This document shows, one piece after another, positions 6,964-14,772 of a DNA stretch of 30,907 bases. This DNA is from DATCDR01 sp036510575. Its GTDB lineage: Bacteria; Actinomycetota; Acidimicrobiia; Acidimicrobiales; Bog-793. The position numbers were made by a program, and so were the translations under genes. The stretch lies in NCBI GenBank assembly GCA_036510575.1, contig DATCDR010000146.1:1-30907 (forward strand), read 5' to 3'. Each line of letters begins with the position of its first letter. Within the stretch, counting starts at the first letter, position 1. The notes below the pieces were generated by a model that was not told where the DNA came from, did not search any database, and saw nothing but the letters and a program-made list of their open reading frames with translations.

Positions 6964-9530
6964 ACGCTTCGGTCCTTTCTTACTCGCGCCTTGCTGAGAG
7001 ATACCGAATTCGACTGGATGCCAAATCCCTCGGGATCCAAAAACCTGCCACCCGAGCGGGCACCGTAACGCTCATCGTCGGGCTCGGACTCTGCATCCAA
7101 GCTGTTGGGTATGCAATCGCGCGTTCTGGGAACGTGAGTTTCGGGTTAGATCTCTTCTTCGCCGGAGTGGTCGTAATTTTCGCGCCCTGTGCCTGGAGGC
7201 TCCTTGGCGTGGCAGCCGAGAGAACAGAGCGCCTCCAGGTTGCGTCCTTACTCGGTGTGGCGCTAGCTGTCTCCTTCTACCTTGTCAGTCCACTCTTCTT
7301 CAACACCTTCGATGAGATGCTGCACGACACGACGTACTGGCAGCTCCTCGACCTCAGGAAGCTCTTCGCGACAAATACCGAGCTCACCATTAGTCCGTAT
7401 TACCCCGGGCTCGAGATGCTCACCGTGGCGGTGAGGTGGGGGACTGGTCTACCAGCAGTGGCAAGTCAGGCAGTGGTCGTTCTGGCATGCCGGCTCGTGC
7501 TGGTCCTCGCGTTTTTTCTCTTTTCCGAGCGAGTCCTGCACTCGGCGCGAGCTGCTGGTATCGCGGTACTCGTCTACGCGTGTGGTCCGCAGTTCTACGC
7601 ATTCAACGCGGCCTACAGCTACCAGACGATCGCGATCGCGTTCGGCGCGGCCGCGATCTATTTCCTGCTCCTTGCTGGCGACGGCGTTCATGCGCGTCGA
7701 TGGACGGTCCTCTCGGTCTTGGCCGTCGTCGGCGCGACCCTTAGCCACCACCTGGTCGGAGCCTTGACCGTTGGCCTGTTTTGCGCCTGGGCGATCGCTA
7801 TCTCGCTCGAGAGTCGCCAGCGACTAGAACTCCGCTCAAGGGCGTCCCTCGTGCGTCGCGTCGCCGGGATCAGCGTGATAGTTACCGGCGGATGGACGCT
7901 CGTCGCGTCGAGAAAGCTCTATCTCTACCTGGAGCCGATCTTCGTCCAGGCCTGGAGGTCAATCGAGAGCGTCGTTGTCGGAAGCTCGTCTAGCCGTACC
8001 TTGTTCCAATCATCGAATGGCACTACGACTCCACACTGGCAGCAGGCCCTCCTGGTTTTGTCAATCCTGGTGACGTGCGTTGTCGGTGCACTCGCCGCAT
8101 GGAAGGCGCTCTTTGGCGACTCGTTACGACGCGGCGCGCAACGGTTCTTACCGATCATCGTGACGGCCGCCTACGTCGTGGTACTCGTCTCGCCTCTGAC
8201 CGCGGCCAGTGCCCAGATCGGACAACGGGCCTCGACCTTCATCTTTTTCGGACTCGGAATACTCGTCGGTGGGTGGTATCTCACGTGGAAACGAAGGCCC
8301 CCGATCGTTGTGCTCACCACGATTGCGACTGCCTGCTTCGTCGGAAGCTTGATCTTCGGATCCGGCCCCAGCTGGTCCTACGTGCCGGGACCCTACCTTC
8401 CCGCTGCTGACCAGCGCTCCGTAGACACGCCAGGTATCGCAGTGGCGCAGTGGGCGGGGATGCAGCTGCCAGTTGAGTCGCGCGACGCAAGCGACGTCGA
8501 CACGAGCGTGCTCATGGCGGCCATGGGCCACCTCTCGAGCGTGTCGGAGACCGCCGCCCTGATCAACCCAGGCCTAATCTTCTTTAGTACTTACTTCAGT
8601 AGCTACGACATGCAGGAGATCCAGAAGTACGACATTCGCTACATCGTCGTCGACAGAAGACTGCTCGAGGGACCACCCGCATTCGGCCAATACTTCGAGC
8701 CTGGAACCCCGTCGCCTGGACAGATCAACCGCGTGACCGCGGCCGACCTTGACAAATTCGGGACTGCATCCGGCCTCCAATTGGTCTACGACAACGGGCC
8801 AATCAAGGTCTACAACACCGCGGCGCTTTTGAGGACTACCACGGCACCGACGACGGTGGCGCCCTTTGGCAACTCCGAGGACAACGTGAATCTCTGGGTG
8901 CTCATACCTGCACTTCTCGCGCTCTTCTCCTGGCTGGCGAAGGCCAGAAGACGCAGGTACTACCCGGTGGTCGAGGACGTCCTCGGCGCGATCGTGGCGG
9001 CAATGTCGATCGGTGTGGTGGCGATGTTCGGTTTCGTTCCTTCCAAGCTCGACCCCACTCCGATCGCTGCGTCGTTGCTGATCGCAACTGCCTTCTTCGC
9101 TTGGCGGGGGGACACCATGACGCTCCTTCGCCGGGCACGCCAGGCACTTACCCCAAGCGTTCGTTCTCGTAGCATCAAGGCGCCCAAGCCACGAGTTCGA
9201 CGGCCCCAACTCTGGCTTGGGAGCTCCGGGGCGCTGGCGTGCCTTCTGGCCGTCGTGATCGCGGTGATTTCGGCGCGGACCTACTTCGTGCCAGTGACCT
9301 CCCTCTCAATCGTCACCAGCTCCACTCAGGCTCCTGTCGCGGAGGTGTCGCTCGCGTCGCCACCGGCAGCAGCGAAGCTCGTGCTGATCGACGGTGGCGA
9401 GATCCTCGGCTCCTATCCGCTGCGACGGGTGAGCTCCCAATCCGTGACGCTTCCGCGCTCTGCTGGCGCGGACTCGGACCAGGTCGAACTTGTCATTGGT
9501 GGCCACGAAGTACGTGAGATAACCGCATGA
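6960..9530 (+). CDS. large polytopic membrane protein, GT-C glycosyltransferase-like
   Basis: This 856-aa protein has many hydrophobic helices through its first 460 residues. After the third or fourth helix comes a loop with FNTFDEMLHD (114-123): the acidic pair Asp118-Glu119 is where GT-C enzymes carry their catalytic DD/DE/ED motif, and it is followed by SPYYPGLEM (145-153). A soluble section (about 470-635) contains a small alpha/beta-like segment with YDIRYIVVDRRLL. Further helices (about 640-720) and a last helix near 770 precede a short C-terminal beta-rich tail. It probably transfers sugars from polyprenyl-phosphate donors outside the membrane, but I cannot name the family. The start ATG at 6960 lies within the stop of the hydrolase gene (ATGA), which argues for translational coupling. 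Its own stop again overlaps an ATG, belonging to the mini-ORF described next. Confidence 0.75.
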   Translation: MNASVLSYSRLAERYRIRLDAKSLGIQKPATRAGTVTLIVGLGLCIQAVGYAIARSGNVSFGLDLFFAGVVVIFAPCAWRLLGVAAERTERLQVASLLGVALAVSFYLVSPLFFNTFDEMLHDTTYWQLLDLRKLFATNTELTISPYYPGLEMLTVAVRWGTGLPAVASQAVVVLACRLVLVLAFFLFSERVLHSARAAGIAVLVYACGPQFYAFNAAYSYQTIAIAFGAAAIYFLLLAGDGVHARRWTVLSVLAVVGATLSHHLVGALTVGLFCAWAIAISLESRQRLELRSRASLVRRVAGISVIVTGGWTLVASRKLYLYLEPIFVQAWRSIESVVVGSSSSRTLFQSSNGTTTPHWQQALLVLSILVTCVVGALAAWKALFGDSLRRGAQRFLPIIVTAAYVVVLVSPLTAASAQIGQRASTFIFFGLGILVGGWYLTWKRRPPIVVLTTIATACFVGSLIFGSGPSWSYVPGPYLPAADQRSVDTPGIAVAQWAGMQLPVESRDASDVDTSVLMAAMGHLSSVSETAALINPGLIFFSTYFSSYDMQEIQKYDIRYIVVDRRLLEGPPAFGQYFEPGTPSPGQINRVTAADLDKFGTASGLQLVYDNGPIKVYNTAALLRTTTAPTTVAPFGNSEDNVNLWVLIPALLALFSWLAKARRRRYYPVVEDVLGAIVAAMSIGVVAMFGFVPSKLDPTPIAASLLIATAFFAWRGDTMTLLRRARQALTPSVRSRSIKAPKPRVRRPQLWLGSSGALACLLAVVIAVISARTYFVPVTSLSIVTSSTQAPVAEVSLASPPAAAKLVLIDGGEILGSYPLRRVSSQSVTLPRSAGADSDQVELVIGGHEVREITA

Positions 9531-9586
9531 CGCTTACGACTACAGCTCCCGATCATTTACTCCTCCGTGAGGCCGGGAAGCCGTGA
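9527..9586 (+). CDS. 19-codon mini-ORF bridging two genes by stop-start overlaps
   Basis: ATG at 9527 overlaps the stop of the membrane-protein gene as ATGA, and this frame ends in TGA at 9584-9586, which overlaps the GTG start of the flippase gene (9583) as GTGA. The encoded peptide would be MTLTTTAPDHLLLREAGKP. The arrangement would let ribosomes pass from gene to gene without a fresh initiation site. Alternatively the region is the real N-terminus of the flippase separated by a sequence error, or the overlaps are chance. Only the overlap geometry supports it. Confidence 0.4.
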   Translation: MTLTTTAPDHLLLREAGKP

Positions 9587-11013
9587 GTTCTGAAGCGGCC
9601 AGCGGCGCCGAGGTGCCTGAAGCCCATCTGGAAGGTGCTTCCTTACGCGCGGAGATTGCAGAGCTGCCTGAAGGAAAGAGCCTGCAAGGCACCCGCCTCG
9701 CGACCGCGTGGCGCACCGTAGCTAGCCGCGAGAGTTGGGCAAGTTTGCTCTCCGGTCACGGCCTTTTTGGCCGCTTCGGCTACCTCGTCGCGACACAGGC
9801 GGTCACCGTGCTCATCGGGATCGGGTACTGGGCGATCAGCGCTCGTTCGATACCTGCAGCCCAGGTAGGCGTTGCCGCAGCAGCGGTCTCGGCCGCGACG
9901 CTGATCGCGGCACTCGGCGTCCTCGGTGTGAACACGGTCCTCGTCGTCGAGCTGAAAAACCAGCGACCAGCCGATCGGAGTGCCTTCATCACGACTGGCA
10001 TCGCCATGGCGGCCCCGATCGTGGCGGCGGTGACACTCGCGGTCTGGGCCTGTTCCTCACTGCTTGGTCCGAGCCTTCGAACGATCGGTCACAGTCCTGC
10101 GGACGGGCTGCTCATGGTTCTCGGCGCGGTCGTGACGATGGTGGGCACCACCTACGACGCTGCGGCGCTCGGGCTTTCAAGATCTCGGCCGAGGTTGATT
10201 CGAAACACCCTCGGATCAGTCCTAAAGGTCGCTGGCGTTGCCGTTGCGGTAGCGCTCAACCAGCGAACGACGGTCGCTCTTCTCATCGGCTGGAATGCTT
10301 CGACGCTTTTGTCGTTGCTCACGTATCTGCCACTGCTCAAACTAGAACGCGTGGCCGTTTCCTTGGCTCGACGGCGCAGGATCGTACGAACGTACTGGCG
10401 CCTCTCGCTCGGACACCACGCCGTCAACCTCGCTCTCGGATTCATGGGATTCATGCTGCCCGTAATTGCCGCGCTCTTCATTCTCCCGAAACAGGTCGCG
10501 TACTTCTCGGTTGCCATGCTCATCGCGACGAGCTCGCTGGCCATCCCCTTCCTACTGTCGATGAGCCTGTTTGTAGAAAGTGCAGGCGAACCGGAGCTGC
10601 TGCGGCGGAGCGTGCGAAAGACCTTTCCGGCCGGATTGGCATGCTCTTTAGGGGTGCTCGCCGTGTTCGAACCTGGAGCGCGCCTCTTTCTAGGGCTCTT
10701 CGGCCACACCTACGCGCTCCATGGAACGACGTCGCTTCGGCTACTCCTCCTTATCGCTGTGCCGTACGTCGTGAAGGACCACTTCGTTGCCATTCGGCGG
10801 GCGCAGAACCGCCTCACCGAGGCAGCGAAGATCGGCATCATCTCTACGGCCTTTGAAGTAGCGGCTGCAGCACTTGGCGCCGCACTTGGTGGGTTGAACT
10901 GGCTCTGCGCGGCGTGGGTCATTTCGGCTGCGATGGAGGCGCTGTTCTTCTTGCCTGCAGTCCTGATCGTTACGCGCTCGCTATCGACGCGACATTTCCA
11001 GATTCTCCGCTAA
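9583..11013 (+). CDS. Wzx/MATE-like polysaccharide flippase
   Basis: This 476-aa integral membrane protein has about twelve hydrophobic helices spaced as in the PST/MATE (MVF) superfamily of lipid-linked glycan flippases. The first helix (residues about 65-90) reads FGYLVATQAVTVLIGIGYWA and is followed by ARSIPAAQVGVAAAAVSAAT, the typical start of Wzx-like proteins. Central loops are basic (LARRRRIVRTYWRLS). About 55 hydrophilic residues precede the first helix. The GTG start at 9583 follows a weak GGGA site and overlaps the stop of the preceding mini-ORF. It is the last gene of the rightward glycan operon and would export the lipid-linked product built by the glycosyltransferases. Specificity cannot be read from sequence. 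Confidence 0.82.
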   Translation: MSSEAASGAEVPEAHLEGASLRAEIAELPEGKSLQGTRLATAWRTVASRESWASLLSGHGLFGRFGYLVATQAVTVLIGIGYWAISARSIPAAQVGVAAAAVSAATLIAALGVLGVNTVLVVELKNQRPADRSAFITTGIAMAAPIVAAVTLAVWACSSLLGPSLRTIGHSPADGLLMVLGAVVTMVGTTYDAAALGLSRSRPRLIRNTLGSVLKVAGVAVAVALNQRTTVALLIGWNASTLLSLLTYLPLLKLERVAVSLARRRRIVRTYWRLSLGHHAVNLALGFMGFMLPVIAALFILPKQVAYFSVAMLIATSSLAIPFLLSMSLFVESAGEPELLRRSVRKTFPAGLACSLGVLAVFEPGARLFLGLFGHTYALHGTTSLRLLLLIAVPYVVKDHFVAIRRAQNRLTEAAKIGIISTAFEVAAAALGAALGGLNWLCAAWVISAAMEALFFLPAVLIVTRSLSTRHFQILR

Positions 11014-11150
11014 TACCGGCTCCGAACCGGTGCATCGGCATCGGCGATGAGATCAGATCGGCTGGAATGAGGTCGATCCCAGGCCTTGACCTGTAACACC
11101 GACAAGGACCAACGACGGTGCGCACGCAGTTGAATCCGGGCGGCAAAAAG

Positions 11151-11588
11151 TCAGGGCGTCGCATCGCGCGGGACATCGTGGTCAATCTCGTCCCGGAAGG
11201 TCGCAACGACAACCGCCACCGCCTGGTCGTGCTCGTGGGCGAGGCTCACCGCGACTGCATCGATCCCGGCTGCCTCGGCCAGCCTCGCTGCCTCACCTGT
11301 CAGCAGCAGGTCACACGCGCCACTTTCACTGCGCACCACCTCGATGGATCGCCAGAGTCCACTCGCGCCGGTCGGTCGGAGGACCTTGATCGCTGCCTCT
11401 TTGGCCGCAAAGCGCGCCGCCAGTCCTTCCGCGACCGTCCGCGGCGTGCCAACGCACGAAGCCCGCTCATGGTCGCTAAAGAGCCGATGGGTATAGCGGT
11501 CGCCGAACATCTCTATCGAGTGCTCGACCTCGGAGATACAAACGAGGTCGACGCCGACCCGTATCCCGGAATGGTTGAACGCCATCAC
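11151..11588 (-). CDS. acpS: holo-[acyl-carrier-protein] synthase
   Basis: AcpS transfers 4'-phosphopantetheine from coenzyme A to the serine of acyl carrier proteins. At 145 aa it is close to the usual AcpS length (120-140). The two hallmark motifs are present: VGVDLVCISEVEHS with Mg-binding Asp14, and FAAKEAAIKVL with Lys63-Glu64 and Lys68. The C-terminal strand AVAVSLAHEHDQAVAVVV matches the VSLSH-type end. Two consecutive ATG codons open the frame; GAGG in the leader is better spaced for the second (11585). The gene is divergent from a free-standing acyl carrier protein 290 bp away, its probable substrate. Actinobacteria usually have one AcpS for fatty acid synthesis, so this could be the housekeeping copy or a locus-specific one. 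Confidence 0.93.
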   Translation of the reverse strand: MMAFNHSGIRVGVDLVCISEVEHSIEMFGDRYTHRLFSDHERASCVGTPRTVAEGLAARFAAKEAAIKVLRPTGASGLWRSIEVVRSESGACDLLLTGEAARLAEAAGIDAVAVSLAHEHDQAVAVVVATFRDEIDHDVPRDATP

Positions 11589-11880
11589 ACCTCGCCCGAT
11601 CGGTTAACCAGAGCGTACCTAGCCGCCGTCTCGAGTCCGAGCCTCGGAGCACCGCATCGCGGCCGTCCACCCGATCGCCGACACGCAAACTAATTCTTCA
11701 GTGATAGCGGGAATCGGCCGATATATGAGTCCGCGCATGCGTTATTCGCTGGGAGCAATTCGTTCACTAGCTCAAAAAGGGACGCGCGGCCATGGACCGG
11801 AACGAAAAGATCAGTCGGTACGCTGGCAGTTGCTGAGCTAGGCGATCATCGGCGTGTGCTGGAGCGGAGGAGCAGATCCC
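11589..11880. promoter_or_regulatory. divergent acpS/ACP promoter region
   Basis: About 290 bp lie between the divergent starts of acpS and the acyl carrier protein gene. It must contain promoters for both. Some A/T-rich patches occur (11692-11730 and 11755-11780), but I could not identify a convincing -35/-10 pair or operator. The strong GGAGGAG at 11866-11872 belongs to the ACP gene. Confidence 0.4.
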
Positions 11881-12123
11881 GTGGTTGAAGACGACATTCG
11901 GTCGGTACTCGCTGAGTATGCCAAGTTGCAGGTGGACGTAACGACACTTTCCGCCGGCGACGATCTGTACCGGAGCGGACTGACGTCGCACGGCAGCGTG
12001 AACATCATGTTGGCCCTGGAAGACAAGTTCAACATTGAGTTTCCTCCAGAAATGCTGCGCAAAAGCACGTTCGAGTCGATTCGTGCAATCGAAGAGGCCA
12101 TCGCCGAGCTCACCGCGGCCTAG
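11881..12123 (+). CDS. free-standing acyl carrier protein
   Basis: This is an 80-aa acidic carrier protein with the classical four-helix ACP length. DDLYRSGLTSHGSV carries the phosphopantetheine attachment Ser36 in the L-T-S context, followed by the recognition helix with NIMLALEDKFNIEFPPEML and a final helix IRAIEEAIAELTAA. The GLTS rather than DSL signature, together with the helix-2 sequence, resembles carrier proteins of specialised acyl-transfer and amino-acyl loading systems rather than AcpP of fatty acid synthesis. I choose GTG 11881 because GGAGGAG ends 8 nt before it; a GTG at 11854 is in frame but has no such site. It sits divergent from acpS and next to the glycan operon, suggesting it presents an acyl group for decorating the glycan or lipid carrier. 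That role is inference. Confidence 0.88.
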   Translation: MVEDDIRSVLAEYAKLQVDVTTLSAGDDLYRSGLTSHGSVNIMLALEDKFNIEFPPEMLRKSTFESIRAIEEAIAELTAA

Positions 12124-12176
12124 ACCAGGGTTTCTGGGTCGGAGTCGCCGAGGTCGATCTTGCTCGCTGGTCCTCG

Positions 12177-12923
12177 CTAGCCGAGCATCGAATGCGCCAA
12201 CCAGAAGTCAACCAGCGACTCGCTGCCAGATATCTCGACTTCAGCACCGGCAAGGCTCACGCGTCGGTACAACAGCAGCGCCAGGCGCGATGCGGGTCCG
12301 CTTACCTGGGCCCTCGCGTCACACGAGCCGTATCGAATCTCGAAGGCATCCGGATAAAGCGTCGCGGTCCAAGCTCGATCGACGTCGTCTGCCACAAAGA
12401 CCAGGCTCTCTCCTCGCCCGCGTAGCTCGGCAACCTCTGGTGAAAATGCTGCCGCACTGGCAAGATTTTCCAGAAACTCATCGATCGCATCGGCGGCGAC
12501 GGTTGCGTCGAAGTCCGGCGAGAGGCCGCCGGCGAGTTCTAAGTCAGATCGATGGATCAACGTCTCGTGGAGTTGTCGTCGCGACCAGAAGCGCACATGT
12601 TGATCCGCCCCCCACGACCACATCGGGGCCTCAGGATCTGCGTCTCGCAATGTCTTTAGCAGCGATTGGCCGCCCTGGCGGATCCACTCTCCGTCGATGG
12701 TGCCTGGCTCGAGCCCGAGCGCCGAGATCGGAACTCGCCGCTCTGCTTGATGTCGAACGAGATATTCAGCCCACCGGTGGATCATGCCCAGATGACGGGC
12801 AAGGTCACCGACGGCCCAAGGCGAACACGTCGGCACCGCCAATGACGAGTCGATGGCTTCGAGCGTTTGGGCGAAATGGTCGATCTCTACCTCGAGCGCA
12901 TCGCATTGCTTAATGAAGTCCAT
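12177..12923 (-). CDS. maleylpyruvate isomerase-family (MDMPI/DinB-like) protein
   Basis: This 248-aa protein has the two-part architecture of the actinobacterial maleylpyruvate-isomerase family (TIGR03083-like). It has an N-terminal DinB-fold four-helix bundle with the metal-site pattern DLARHLGMIHRWAEYL near residue 55 and RRQLHETLIHRSDLE near residue 135, and a C-terminal SCP2-like domain ending SLVDFWLAHSMLG. Members are linked to mycothiol-dependent chemistry, fitting the mshC gene at the far end of the window, but most have no proven reaction. Start: ATG 12923, with AGGA about ten nt upstream; an earlier in-frame start at 13019 adds 32 unconserved residues. It converges with the ACP gene. 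The family is sure; the specific isomerase activity is not. Confidence 0.82.
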   Translation of the reverse strand: MDFIKQCDALEVEIDHFAQTLEAIDSSLAVPTCSPWAVGDLARHLGMIHRWAEYLVRHQAERRVPISALGLEPGTIDGEWIRQGGQSLLKTLRDADPEAPMWSWGADQHVRFWSRRQLHETLIHRSDLELAGGLSPDFDATVAADAIDEFLENLASAAAFSPEVAELRGRGESLVFVADDVDRAWTATLYPDAFEIRYGSCDARAQVSGPASRLALLLYRRVSLAGAEVEISGSESLVDFWLAHSMLG

Positions 12924-13125
12924 GGTTCCGGATCCTGTCGGGTTCAACTCGAACGTCACGGCGAGACGTGAGCGGGGTAACAAACTCGCTCTCAACTCCA
13001 TATCGGATAGCAGCCCCATCCGCTGCCCTCGTAAAATAATGGAGAGAGCCCTAGTCAGGGTGGATTGTCGTCGTTAGAGTACGGCGCAGCACATCCCGTG
13101 TGGCTGAACGACCTTGGGGGTCCTC

Positions 13126-13233
13126 ATGGCGAAGTCAAGACTGGACTGGGGAATAATCGGTGGGAGGTTCGAGCAACAGCTTGAGCGCCACGACTCGAGC
13201 CTCGCCGAGTGTGCAAGGAGTACCCATGTCTGA
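13126..13233 (+). CDS. possible 35-aa upstream small ORF
   Basis: ATG at 13126 follows GGGGG by a few bases (TTGGGGGTCCTC before the ATG). It opens a 35-codon frame beginning MAKSRLDWGIIGGRFEQQLE and ending in TGA at 13231-13233, eight bases inside the following membrane-protein gene in another frame. Overlapping the downstream start is typical of leader ORFs. There is no homology that I recognise, so this is a candidate only. Confidence 0.3.
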   Translation: MAKSRLDWGIIGGRFEQQLERHDSSLAECARSTHV

Positions 13234-13675
13234 TGAGTCCCCAAATCCTTCGGCGCCAGCGGGCGCGTCGTTCAAGTTCGATGCGAAGCGGTGGTCCCAA
13301 ACCGATCGGATCGTGGCCATTGCGACGTTTGTTCTCTTCATCTCATTATTCCTCGCATGGTTCGGCGCCTTCGGCTTCACCGTGGACGGGCTTTATCACG
13401 GCTACATGTACCTAACTTTGATCGTGAGCTTGGCCATCGTGGTGTACCTTGCCCTCGTAGCGGGCATGGATAAATTGCCGTTCAAGTTGCCGGTATCCCA
13501 CCCTCAGGTGCTGTTGTTCGGTACCGCCTTTAACCTTCTCCTGACCGTGATCTCCTTCTTGACCAAACCGAGTGTCACGTCGTGGCAGTACGGTGCTTTC
13601 ATTGGCCTTATCGCGGCAGTGATCGCCGCGATCCCCCGAGTAATTCCAGCCATCCAGGCGCGATTCGCAAAGTAG
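13226..13675 (+). CDS. small four-helix integral membrane protein, unknown function
   Basis: This is a 149-aa protein with a short hydrophilic Pro/Ser/Ala-rich N-terminus (MSDESPNPSAPAGAS) and four predicted transmembrane helices at about residues 29-50, 58-80, 90-110 and 118-138. It ends with a basic tail (IPRVIPAIQARFAK). ATG 13226 has AAGGAG five bases upstream, an excellent ribosome site. I do not recognise a named family; actinobacteria have many such small membrane proteins. It is a single gene closed by a strong intrinsic terminator at 13811-13844. Confidence 0.78.
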   Translation: MSDESPNPSAPAGASFKFDAKRWSQTDRIVAIATFVLFISLFLAWFGAFGFTVDGLYHGYMYLTLIVSLAIVVYLALVAGMDKLPFKLPVSHPQVLLFGTAFNLLLTVISFLTKPSVTSWQYGAFIGLIAAVIAAIPRVIPAIQARFAK

Positions 13676-13810
13676 AGGGGAATCCCAACTCCATCAAGAT
13701 GACCTGACTCCGAGTGTGTTGCACGCCGGTTCTTGTCAACAGAAGCGCCCGACCTAGCGGCGGTTGCTAGGAATCGTCGCGACACGGGCTGAAAGAAACA
13801 AACTATCGAG

Positions 13811-13844
13811 ACGCTCGGCCGGGATTTCCCAGCCGAGCGCTTTT
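13811..13844 (+). terminator. intrinsic terminator after the small membrane-protein gene
   Basis: CGCTCGGC (13812-13819) pairs perfectly with GCCGAGCG (13832-13839). The stem continues through GGG/CCC after one mismatch to an ATTT loop, and TTTT follows at 13841-13844. The T-run lies on the plus-strand side, so it ends transcription coming from 13226-13675 and shields the convergent ferric-reductase operon. Confidence 0.85.
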
Positions 13845-13956
13845 CGTGGTCGGCCGTTGGACGCCACCTCGCCGACGGGGGTGCTACGCGCTCCGACCGA
13901 ATCTTCAGAAGCTGGTCGCGATGATCCCCACTTGGTCCAGATCGGGGCGGCGTCGA

Positions 13957-14772
13957 TCAGGTGTCGAGGTCGTCGGTCCCGAAGTCGTGATCTGGATGGT
14001 TCACCGCTCCTTCTCGCCAGTAGCCGCGAGTGACGAGCGCATCGGGTGCAACCGAATGCTTCTCGAGCAGTGTCTTTCGCATCCCTCGAACCGCAACCGC
14101 CTCACCTGCGATCCAGACCGAGCCGAAGCCGTCTGGCATTGCCCGATGCGCGAGGTCTTCCTCGAGCGCGGCGCCCGGTCTAGCCGGCTGCGCTGCCACC
14201 CACTCGATGGAGATGAACGGGTGATCGGGGAGTACCGGACGGTCACGCTCTTGCGACAATGTCTCGATGACAATGTCGGTCGGAATCGTGACGCCTGCCT
14301 CGATGATCGTGCTGATCGCTGGAACGGCGCTGTCGTCACCAGCGAGCAACTGCCAGGTCGCTCCGGGCGAGGTGTGAAACACCGCCCGCGGCATGCTGAC
14401 CCGAACGTGATCGCCCGGCTCGGCGGTGGCTGCCCACTTCGAGCAGAGTCCGTCGCCGTGCAGCAAAAAGTCAATGGACAGTTCGCCGCGTGCGGCGTCG
14501 AACGACCTCGGCGTGTAGGTCCGCGACGGTGGTCGTGGCGCCGACTCGCCGGCTCGTGTCACTGGCGAGCTGTCAACGCTCACGGATGGAAAAAACTTGA
14601 GATGGCTGCCGGCCCCTGGCCAGACGAATGCTTCGAGCGCGTCGCCACCAAGGACGACGCGGACAAAGCCGCCGCCCTGGGGCTCGACGCGCACGACTTC
14701 GACGTCGAGGGGTGCGGGACGAGCCCGCCGACCGGACGGTTGCGCCGCTTCGAGCGCTGTCGGATCGGTCAT
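13957..14772 (-). CDS. siderophore-interacting protein, ferric-chelate reductase (YqjH-like)
   Basis: This 271-aa flavin- and NAD(P)H-dependent reductase of the SIP family releases iron from ferric siderophores in the cytoplasm. The FAD-binding motif RTYTPRS is at 84-90, with the partner LLHGDGLCSKWA at 103-114. GDDSAVPAIS (145-154) opens the nucleotide-binding C-terminal domain, which ends with VWIAGEAVAVRGMRK and the family signature GYWREG near residue 253. The length matches the family. Its ATG is inside the stop of the PadR gene (ATGA, 14769-14772), so the two are one operon and probably translationally coupled. The adjacent regulator indicates control by metal status. In E. coli, YqjH is a ferric reductase repressed by YqjI, a PadR protein. 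Confidence 0.92.
   Translation of the reverse strand: MTDPTALEAAQPSGRRARPAPLDVEVVRVEPQGGGFVRVVLGGDALEAFVWPGAGSHLKFFPSVSVDSSPVTRAGESAPRPPSRTYTPRSFDAARGELSIDFLLHGDGLCSKWAATAEPGDHVRVSMPRAVFHTSPGATWQLLAGDDSAVPAISTIIEAGVTIPTDIVIETLSQERDRPVLPDHPFISIEWVAAQPARPGAALEEDLAHRAMPDGFGSVWIAGEAVAVRGMRKTLLEKHSVAPDALVTRGYWREGAVNHPDHDFGTDDLDT

Noticed and set aside
13753..13771. Hairpin CCTAGC...GCTAGG as a terminator
   Set aside because: Six-base stem without a T-run; the much better terminator at 13811-13844 accounts for the ending.
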